Shown here: in pieces, positions 1 through 5,286 of the stretch
Numbering within the stretch: the first letter of the stretch is position 1
Layout: each line of letters starts with the position of its first letter
Source: JBBSEZ01 sp038239195
Lineage (GTDB): Bacteria; Planctomycetota; Planctomycetia; Gemmatales; Gemmataceae
NCBI GenBank assembly: GCA_038239195.1
Contig: JBBSEZ010000462.1
Location: 1 to 7,791, forward strand
Direction of reading: 5' to 3'
Length of the DNA: 7,791 bases
Notes under the pieces: model-generated
Database searches by the model: none
Seen by the model: the letters and a program-made list of their open reading frames with translations, nothing else
Told to the model about the DNA's origin: nothing
Program-made: the position numbers and the translations under genes

Positions 1-359
1 ATGGCGTCGAGGGCACAACAGCGCACGTCGGCGTCGGCGTCCTGGAGAGCGGGGCCGAGGAGGTTGAGCGCGTTTGCGCCGATTTTGCCGACGGCGCCGG
101 CGGCGGCGATGCGCACCTCGCGGTCGGGGTCCTTGAATGCGGCGATCAGGGCCGGGGCCGCCGCTTCCGCCCGGGCGCCGCGCGCCAGCAAAGTCAGCGC
201 CGCCGTGCGCCGCTGCCGGACGTCGGAATCGTTCAGTTGTTCGAGCAGCGCGGTCATTCCGCCGAAGGAGCGCGAGGCGGGCGGCGCGGCGGCCCGAACG
301 GGGCAGGGCAGCGCCAGCGTCAGGGCAAGCAGGACAAACACGGCACAAGTGCGGATCAT
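1..359 (-). CDS. Secreted HEAT-repeat protein, partial (C-terminus beyond the left edge)
   Basis: Only the first 119 codons are in the window; the frame is open to the edge, so the full length is unknown. The start is ATG at 359-357, preceded by a strong purine-rich Shine-Dalgarno sequence. Residues 1-23 read as a Sec signal peptide (MIRTC, then a Leu/Val/Ala-rich core, ending near VRA), so the product should be exported. From about residue 36 come HEAT or PBS-lyase-type helical repeats: 'NDSDVRQRRTAALTLL', then 'DPDREVRIAAAGAVGKIG', then 'DADADVRCCALDA' at the edge. HEAT repeats form alpha-solenoids used for protein-protein binding; no catalytic motif is visible. The gene lies 107 bases downstream of another secreted HEAT-repeat gene on the same strand, so the two may be tandem paralogues and co-transcribed. 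The HEAT assignment is firm for the visible part; the partner is unknown, and other domains could follow beyond the edge. Confidence 0.82.
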   Translation of the reverse strand, partial: MIRTCAVFVLLALTLALPCPVRAAAPPASRSFGGMTALLEQLNDSDVRQRRTAALTLLARGARAEAAAPALIAAFKDPDREVRIAAAGAVGKIGANALNLLGPALQDADADVRCCALDA

Positions 360-363
360 GGCG

Positions 364-374
364 CCTCCTTCTCC
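364..374 (-). promoter_or_regulatory. Shine-Dalgarno sequence of the partial HEAT-repeat gene
   Basis: Read on the minus strand this is GGAGAAGGAGG, ending 4 bases before the ATG at 359. It is one of the two strongest ribosome binding sites in the window and fixes the start of this truncated gene. It also suggests that the gene is translated independently of the HEAT gene upstream of it. Confidence 0.7.
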
Positions 375-466
375 AATCAATTCTTCACGCCGGAGGGCCG
401 CGCCGCAAGGACAGAGGCGCCGGAAAAGCTCGGCTTGGCGCGGACAGGAACGGGAAGGTCGGCACG

Positions 467-1927
467 TCAGGGCGCCTCGGCGGCCTTTTTGGCCAGTTCG
501 GGGTCGATGCGGCGCACGGCCTCGAGGGCGGCGAGGCGGACCTCGCGGGCCGGGTCGGCGTGCAGGGCGAGCAAGGCGCGGACGGCGGGCTTCGCCGCGG
601 GGCCTATGCGCCCGAGGGCCCGGGCGGCGTAGAGGCGCACGTCGGCGTCGCGGTCTTCGAGCGCCTTGGCGAGGGGGGCGACGGCCTTGACGGCGTCGGG
701 GCCGATACCGCCCAGGGCGATCATGGCGATGGTGCGCGTCTCGACGTGCGGATCGGCGAGCAATTCGATGAGTGCCGGTACAGCGGGCTTGCCGATCCGC
801 AGCAGGGCGACGGTGGCGACGTTGCGCAGTTCGCCGCGCCGCGCCTTGATGGCGCCGATCAGGGCGGGGACGGCGTCCTTTGCCTCCGGGCCGATGCCGC
901 CCAGCGCCTCCACGGCCGCGCGGCGCACGGCGAGGTCGTCGTCGGCCAGGGCAGCGAGCAACGGCTTGACGGCCTCCTTGCCCGCTGCTCCCGTGCGCCC
1001 CAGCCCGATGGCCGCGAGGCGGCGGAGCGCGGCGTCCTTGCTTCGGAGCGACTCCAGGAGCGGGCCGACGGCGCCGATGCTGCCCAGGCACTCAGCGGCC
1101 AGGGCACGTACTTCCTCGTCGCTGTCCTTCAAGGCGGCGGTGAGGACGGCGAGCGCCGGCTTGGCGGCGGCGCCGCTGTCGCGCAGCGCGCTGGCGGCGT
1201 GGAAGCGAATGTCGGCGTTCTTGTCTTCGAGCAGTTTCATGAGCGCAGGGACCGCTTCTCCTCCCAGCGCGCCGAGGGCGCGGGCGGACTCGCGGCAGAC
1301 GTCGGCGTCGTTGTCGGTGGTGAGGACGCGGAGGAGCGGGCCGAGCACGAAGAGCGGGTTGGGATCGCTGCGGACCAGGGCGGCAGCGACCTCTCGGCGG
1401 ACGTTGAAGCTGTCGTCGCGCAGGCCGCGGGCCAGGGCCTTGCTCGCGAGGCGAGCCTGCGGGCCGAGGGCACGGAGCGAGGCGGCGGCGAGGCGGCGAA
1501 CGCGCGGGTCGGGATCGGCGAGGGCCTTGCTCAGGGCGGGCCCGGCGTCCTTGCCGATGCGGACCAGCGCCGCGGCGGCGCCTTTGCGCGTGGCGGAGTC
1601 GGTGGCGCGTAGGGCCTTGCTCAGGGCAGGGATGGCGGGCCGGGCGGCGGGGCCGAGCCGGCCGAGGGCCTGGGCGGCGTAGAAGCGCACGCCCTCTTCG
1701 GAGTCGGCGAGGGCGCCGACGAGGGCGAGCAGCGCCTCGCGCGGCGGGGGCGCGATGCGGGAGAGGGCATAGGCGGCGGCGCGGCGCACCTTGGGGTCGT
1801 CGTCGCGAAGGGACTTGATCCAGTCGGTGAGGGAGCGGCCTTCGTAGGCGGGCTCCTTGGTCTGCGCGGATGCGGCGGGGGCGAAGGCCAGCATGGTGGT
1901 GAGGAGAAAGGCCGGCAGTCGGTTCAT
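467..1927 (-). CDS. Secreted HEAT/PBS-lyase repeat protein, about 14 repeats
   Basis: A 486-residue protein made almost entirely of alpha-solenoid repeats. Residues 1-22 form a Sec signal peptide (MNRLPAFLLTT..., cleavage probably after ASA), so it is expected outside the cytoplasm. I count 14 units from about residue 33 to 476, each with the pattern D-x-D-x-x-V-R-x-x-A-A-x-A-L-x-x-I/L, often followed by GPxAxxAVPAL; examples begin near residues 42, 76, 138, 330 and 427. Unit spacing is about 30-36 residues. There is no enzyme motif, membrane anchor or lipobox, so a binding or scaffold role is the natural reading. PBS-lyase is only a repeat name here; no phycobilisome function is implied. The ATG overlaps the stop of the preceding 148-residue gene (ATGA), which argues for translational coupling. 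The gene body is very GC-rich (48 of 60 bases in 901-960), which produces long antisense open frames with no coding support. Confidence 0.88.
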   Translation of the reverse strand: MNRLPAFLLTTMLAFAPAASAQTKEPAYEGRSLTDWIKSLRDDDPKVRRAAAYALSRIAPPPREALLALVGALADSEEGVRFYAAQALGRLGPAARPAIPALSKALRATDSATRKGAAAALVRIGKDAGPALSKALADPDPRVRRLAAASLRALGPQARLASKALARGLRDDSFNVRREVAAALVRSDPNPLFVLGPLLRVLTTDNDADVCRESARALGALGGEAVPALMKLLEDKNADIRFHAASALRDSGAAAKPALAVLTAALKDSDEEVRALAAECLGSIGAVGPLLESLRSKDAALRRLAAIGLGRTGAAGKEAVKPLLAALADDDLAVRRAAVEALGGIGPEAKDAVPALIGAIKARRGELRNVATVALLRIGKPAVPALIELLADPHVETRTIAMIALGGIGPDAVKAVAPLAKALEDRDADVRLYAARALGRIGPAAKPAVRALLALHADPAREVRLAALEAVRRIDPELAKKAAEAP

Positions 1928-2370
1928 GAGAGGGCCTCTCTCATCAACTCGGCCGGCGTTCGCGGCTGGGCCCCTCCTGCCTGAAGCTCTTGCCTGGCCT
2001 CTGCGACGTCGCGGGCCAAGCTGGCGACAAGATGCTGCCGTGCCTCGGCGACCACTTCCTTGCAGGCATCTTTGAATGAGCGACCGGCCTGGCGGTGCCT
2101 GTCGTAAACCGCTTCAATGAGAGACACCAACTCCGGCAACGTGCCGAGCACTTCGTAGGTGGAAAGGCCCTCCGCGGGGAACACGGCCACCCAGGAGCCG
2201 GCACGGTGGTTCAAGGCGCAGGCATCCTTGAACACGCGCAAGCCATCTCCGTCATAGCCATCTCCGCCATCGACCACCGAGCCCCCAATCAGCAACGAGG
2301 CCGCGCCGCCGCTCGCACAGAGGCCCTTCGCCTCCAGGGCGGACCTGGCATCCTGAAGTGTTTCGATCAT
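1924..2370 (-). CDS. Small cytoplasmic protein of unknown family, partner of the papain-like gene
   Basis: I do not recognise this 148-residue protein. It has no signal peptide, membrane segment or cysteine-rich motif. Residues 1-62 contain a Gly/Asp-rich stretch (GGSVVDGGDGYDGDG, about 29-43) followed by 'LRVFKDAC' and 'SWVAVFPAEG', which looks like a compact alpha/beta part. From about 78 it becomes helical and charged ('LPELVSLIEAVYDRH', then a long helix at 98-130), ending in a Pro/Ala-rich tail. The start ATG at 2370 has GAGG 8 bases upstream. It begins 10 bases after the stop of the papain-like gene and overlaps the next HEAT gene by 4 bases, so the three are very likely one transcript. 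Base composition is less GC-rich than the HEAT gene (33 of 60 in 2101-2160). Size, acidity and position directly after a papain-like fold gene would suit an immunity or regulatory partner; that is inference from context only. Confidence 0.75.
   Translation of the reverse strand: MIETLQDARSALEAKGLCASGGAASLLIGGSVVDGGDGYDGDGLRVFKDACALNHRAGSWVAVFPAEGLSTYEVLGTLPELVSLIEAVYDRHRQAGRSFKDACKEVVAEARQHLVASLARDVAEARQELQAGGAQPRTPAELMREALS
1928..1940 (-). promoter_or_regulatory. Ribosome binding site within a small hairpin, before the 14-repeat HEAT gene
   Basis: On the minus strand the bases just before the ATG read GAGAGGCCCTCTC. GAGAGG is the only purine-rich Shine-Dalgarno candidate, 7 bases from the ATG, and GAGAG can pair with CTCTC across a 3-base loop. 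This would hide the site unless ribosomes finishing the preceding gene open it, which fits the ATGA overlap. The stem is only 5 pairs with a minimal loop and lies inside coding sequence (codons for R-E-A-L-S), so a chance occurrence is possible. Confidence 0.35.
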
Positions 2371-2380
2371 CTCGTTGCCC

Positions 2381-2896
2381 TCACTTCCGCCTGTTCGGAA
2401 TCACGGCCTTGTTGAGCGCCCACTGCCAGTGTTCGAGGAAATCCTGGAGCGACAGGGTGGCCTTGGTGCCTGTCCCCGATCCGGGGCCTTTCAGCCCCCA
2501 GGGATCGCGAACGCGAACCGTGTCCCCGTCCAGCCCGTCCACGATGACCGCATGCACCGTGCCCCGGTCCGTCCTCACATTGGCGATCAAGGGCCCTCTG
2601 TCGAAGAGAACGGAGACCGCCTCGGGCGGGATCGAGCCGCCGTCGTGTCCCAGCCCGGGGTGTAGGTCGGAAAGTACGGGTGCGACGTCTTCCGCTGCCG
2701 TCCCCCACCCTTCAAGATACCCGATCCGGGCGAGCAGTTCCGCCTCGGAAACAGCAACGCCCACATCTTTCAGCAGTTGTCGCGCACAGGCAACCTGGCA
2801 CGAGTGAGGCAGTTCCTGGTTTACCATGTCGGGAGACGGTTCCTCCGTGACGTATCGAAGCCCGCCTCCCGTGCCAACCGCTCCCGGCGCGTCCAT
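2381..2896 (-). CDS. Papain-like (C39-like) cysteine peptidase fold protein
   Basis: A small stand-alone domain with the signature of the C39/papain-like clan. Counting from the ATG at 2896 (171 residues), Gln27 lies six residues before Cys33 (Q-x5-C, in NQELPHSCQVAC), His115 sits in 'TVHAVIVDG', and Asp131 lies in 'VRVRDPWG'. These match the oxyanion Gln, nucleophile Cys, His and Asp of C39-type domains, so the active site looks intact. Such folds occur in bacteriocin-leader peptidases, in stand-alone C39_2/C70-like proteins, and in secreted papain-fold toxins, some of which are deamidases. No ABC transporter, signal peptide or large N-terminal delivery region is visible. Met24 (ATG at 2827) would give 148 residues beginning just before the domain and is a plausible true start; neither start has a well-placed ribosome binding site (GGAGG lies about 14 bases before Met24). 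The next gene begins 10 bases downstream. The fold is fairly secure; substrate and role are unknown. Confidence 0.78.
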   Translation of the reverse strand: MDAPGAVGTGGGLRYVTEEPSPDMVNQELPHSCQVACARQLLKDVGVAVSEAELLARIGYLEGWGTAAEDVAPVLSDLHPGLGHDGGSIPPEAVSVLFDRGPLIANVRTDRGTVHAVIVDGLDGDTVRVRDPWGLKGPGSGTGTKATLSLQDFLEHWQWALNKAVIPNRRK

Positions 2897-2981
2897 AAGG
2901 TTGCTCGAGATGGCCCGCCCCGCAGTAGCCGAACGCCGTCTTGTCCGCTGTCTGGCGAAGAAGTAGAGGAAGCGTTCGCCC

Positions 2982-4448
2982 TCACGCCAGCACGTCCCGG
3001 ACCACCTTCCCGTGGACGTCGGTCAGCCGGAAGTGCCGCCCCTGGAACTTGAACGTCAGCCGCGTGTGGTCGATGCCCAGGCAGTGCAGCACCGTCGCCT
3101 GCCAGTCGTGGACGTGAACGGGCTTGCTCACCACATTGTACGCGAAATCGTCCGTCTCGCCGTAGGTCGTGCCGCCCTTGATGCCGCCGCCCGCCATCCA
3201 GAGCGTGAAGCAGCGCGGGTGATGGTCGCGGCCGTGCGTCTTGCGGTTGTTGATGTCGCCCTGACCGAACGGCGTGCGGCCGAACTCGCCGCCCCAGATC
3301 ACCAGCGTCTCGTCGAGCAGGCCGCGGGCCTTGAGGTCGCGCACCAGCGCCGCCGACGGCTGGTCGGTGTCCTGACACTGGATCTTCAACTGCGTCGGCA
3401 GGTTGCTGTGCTGGTCCCAGCCGGCGTGGATGAGCTGGACGTAGCGGGTGCCGCGCTCGCACAACCGGCGCGCCAGCAAACAGTTCGCCGCGAACGACCC
3501 GGGCCGGCGCACGTCGGGACCGTAGGCGTCGAGAACGCGGTCGGGCTCCTTCGACAGGTCGGTCAGGGCCGGCACTGACGTCTGCATGCGGAAGGCCATT
3601 TCGTACTGGGCGATGCGCGTGGCGATCTCGGGGTCGCCGCTCTCGCGCAGCTTGAGCTCGTTCAGTTCGGCGAGGTCGTCGAGCAGGCCGCGGCGCACCT
3701 CGGCGCTGACGCCGGGTGGGTTGGAGAGGTAGAGGACGGGGTCGCCGCCGGGGCGGAACTTGACGCCCTGGTACTTGGTGGGGAGGAAGCCGCTGCCCCA
3801 GTAGTAGTCGTAGAAGATCTGCCCGCACGACGCCTCGCGGTCGCGCGAGGTGAGCACGACGAAGGTGGGGAGGTTCTGGTTGAGGGCGCCCAGGCCGTAG
3901 GAGAGCCAGGAGCCGATGCTGGGCCGGCCGGGCGTCTCGGCGCCGGTGAGGAACAGCGTCATGGCGGGTGCGTGGTTGATGGCCTCGGTGTGCATCGACT
4001 TGATGAAGCAGACCTCGTCGGCGATGGAACCGACGTGGGGCATGAAGTCGCAGACGGTCGCGCCGCTCTTGCCGTAGCGCTTGAAGCCGGCGATCCCGGG
4101 CAGCACCGGTTTGCTCTTCTGGCCCGCCGTCATGGTCGTCAGGCGCTGGCCCATCATCACGGAGGCGGGCAGCTCCTGGCCCCGGCGCTTTTGCATCTCC
4201 GGTTTGTAGTCGAAGAGATCGACGTGGGACGGGGCGCCGCCCTGCATGAGGTAGATGACGCGCCTGGCCTTGGGGGCGAAGTGCGGCAGGCCGGGGAGGG
4301 CGCCGGCGCCGGCGGGGGCGGTTCCGGCGGCGCCGCGGAGGTCGTCGCCGAGGAGGGTGGCGAGGGCGGCGGTGCCGATGCCGGCGGCGGTGCGCCCGAA
4401 GAGCTCGCGGCGGGTCATCAGGAGGCGGAGGTCGTGGAGTGGATTCAT
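2982..4448 (-). CDS. DUF1501 family protein, Tat-exported, alkaline phosphatase/sulfatase-like
   Basis: A 488-residue DUF1501 protein, typical in length. Near the N-terminus, 'MTRRELFGRTAAGIGTAALA' (residues 11-30) is a twin-arginine signal, so the protein is exported folded. The family resembles the alkaline phosphatase/sulfatase superfamily. Visible family motifs are 'VIYLMQGGAPSHVDLFDYKP' (64-83), 'MHTEAINHAPAM' (152-163), 'HAGWDQHSNL' (341-350), 'WGGEFGRTPFGQG' (385-397), 'GRDHHPRCFTLWMAGGG' (407-421) and 'WQATVLHCLGID' (449-460); the Asp, His and Glu residues there would be the metal-site candidates. The ATG at 4448 was chosen because it places the Tat motif at residue 12; an in-frame ATG at 4721 adds 91 residues that only shadow the DUF4058 gene. 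The gene begins 10 bases after the DUF4058 stop. DUF1501 usually sits directly beside PSCyt/DUF1553 genes; here DUF4058 separates them. The actual substrate of this family is not established. Confidence 0.93.
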   Translation of the reverse strand: MNPLHDLRLLMTRRELFGRTAAGIGTAALATLLGDDLRGAAGTAPAGAGALPGLPHFAPKARRVIYLMQGGAPSHVDLFDYKPEMQKRRGQELPASVMMGQRLTTMTAGQKSKPVLPGIAGFKRYGKSGATVCDFMPHVGSIADEVCFIKSMHTEAINHAPAMTLFLTGAETPGRPSIGSWLSYGLGALNQNLPTFVVLTSRDREASCGQIFYDYYWGSGFLPTKYQGVKFRPGGDPVLYLSNPPGVSAEVRRGLLDDLAELNELKLRESGDPEIATRIAQYEMAFRMQTSVPALTDLSKEPDRVLDAYGPDVRRPGSFAANCLLARRLCERGTRYVQLIHAGWDQHSNLPTQLKIQCQDTDQPSAALVRDLKARGLLDETLVIWGGEFGRTPFGQGDINNRKTHGRDHHPRCFTLWMAGGGIKGGTTYGETDDFAYNVVSKPVHVHDWQATVLHCLGIDHTRLTFKFQGRHFRLTDVHGKVVRDVLA

Positions 4449-4458
4449 GAGTGTCTCG

Positions 4459-5283
4459 TCAGGAGCGCAGGCCGTGCTGGCGCAGGAGGGCGTCGGCCCA
4501 GGTCGAATCGTCGGGGGACAGGGGCGGTGAGGGCGGGGGCCCGGGATAGTCGGCTTCCGCGTCGGCCCCCGTTCGATCGTACGCCACTCGAAAACAGGGG
4601 CCCAGGTTGAGGAAGACGCGATCGCTGCCGAGAAGGGGGATCGGCAAGATCGGCAGAGGGTCGCGGAGGCCCCAGGGGTAAGCCAGATGATTCCAGCCCG
4701 TCGGCGTTGCCTGCGCGACATACGCGAGGTAGCTCGTAGGGTGGGGGAGCGCGATCGGCTGAGGCGGCCGCTGGCCGGCGCGCAGCAGGTCGATCTCGAC
4801 CCAGTGCAACCCCCCGTGGAGGGCCGAGCCCCTCTTTTCCAGGTAGCGAGCCTGCCCCACGGTCCCCGCGTCTTTGTTCGAGGGGCTCAATAACTCGATG
4901 GTGGTGACCGTCAGGCGTTGGGTAGCCTGGACGTAGATGACGATCCGCCTTTGCCAACGCAATTGGAGCTCGTCTTCTCCCAGTTCCTCCGTCAGGCTGG
5001 CCACCGGGATGGCCAACACCGTCGTCGATTCCCGCTCTCCTGGAGCGGGCAGGGAAGCGGTAATCGTCAGGTCCGGCGCTTTGCGCGCCAAGGAAATGAG
5101 CCCTGACGCCGGGGCATCCCAGACGCTCCCCTCCGAGAGGTGGCGCTCGAGTTTTGCCAGATACTTCGGGCGCAGCTGCGGCTGAAGTTGTCCCTGGATT
5201 TCGCCGAGCATCTGCGAATGCAACTCGTGAAAGATACCGCCCTTTTCAAGGTACGGATCCATCCCCGGAAACGGCGAGGGCAT
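4459..5283 (-). CDS. DUF4058 family protein
   Basis: The 274-residue product opens with MPSPFPGMDPYLE...FHELH, the family hallmark, and has the usual DUF4058 length. There is no signal peptide, so it is cytoplasmic. A central stretch reads 'KAPDLTI' (68-74), 'TTIELLSPSNK' (127-137), 'ARYLEKRGSAL' (145-155) and 'LHWVEIDLLRAGQ' (159-171). Asp71, Glu130, Lys137, Lys150 and Glu163/Asp165 are placed much as in Uma2-type PD-(D/E)XK domains (PD..., E-x-LSPS, later Lys, then a W-x-x-D/E strand); this similarity is my reading, not a demonstrated function. The C-terminus carries a Pro-rich linker (about 247-258) and a short helix. The start has AAGGAG exactly 6 bases upstream, inside the end of the preceding gene, whose stop is 3 bases away. 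It is less GC-rich than its flanks (35 of 60 in 5161-5220). The family is common in Planctomycetes and cyanobacteria and is uncharacterised. Confidence 0.9.
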   Translation of the reverse strand: MPSPFPGMDPYLEKGGIFHELHSQMLGEIQGQLQPQLRPKYLAKLERHLSEGSVWDAPASGLISLARKAPDLTITASLPAPGERESTTVLAIPVASLTEELGEDELQLRWQRRIVIYVQATQRLTVTTIELLSPSNKDAGTVGQARYLEKRGSALHGGLHWVEIDLLRAGQRPPQPIALPHPTSYLAYVAQATPTGWNHLAYPWGLRDPLPILPIPLLGSDRVFLNLGPCFRVAYDRTGADAEADYPGPPPSPPLSPDDSTWADALLRQHGLRS

Positions 5284-5286
5284 GGC

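Noticed and set aside
417..441. GCGCC/GGCGC stem between the two HEAT genes as a terminator
   Set aside because: Five pairs with a 15-base loop and no T-run; such stems are common by chance at this GC content.
137..1612. Long plus-strand open frame (491 residues) opposite the HEAT gene
   Set aside because: It lies almost wholly antisense to a protein with clear repeats and a signal peptide. Its Gly/Ala/Arg-rich sequence has no recognisable domain and is explained by very high GC suppressing stop codons.
2381..2896. Bacteriocin-export ABC transporter peptidase (C39) annotation
   Set aside because: The domain resembles C39 but no transmembrane or ATPase region is fused to it, and no transporter or double-glycine leader peptide gene is visible nearby.
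2930..2978. Inverted repeat CGAACGC/GCGTTCG after DUF1501 as a terminator
   Set aside because: The 7-bp arms are separated by 35 bases and no T-run follows on the minus strand, so it does not look like an intrinsic terminator.
3972..4610. Plus-strand open frame of 212 residues over DUF1501 and the end of DUF4058
   Set aside because: Low-complexity Gly/Ala/Glu sequence antisense to a well-conserved family; no domain or supporting ribosome binding site.
4449..4721. N-terminal extension of DUF1501 from the ATG at 4721
   Set aside because: It would cover the 3' third of the DUF4058 gene in another frame and push the Tat motif to about residue 103. The ATG at 4448 gives the normal layout.
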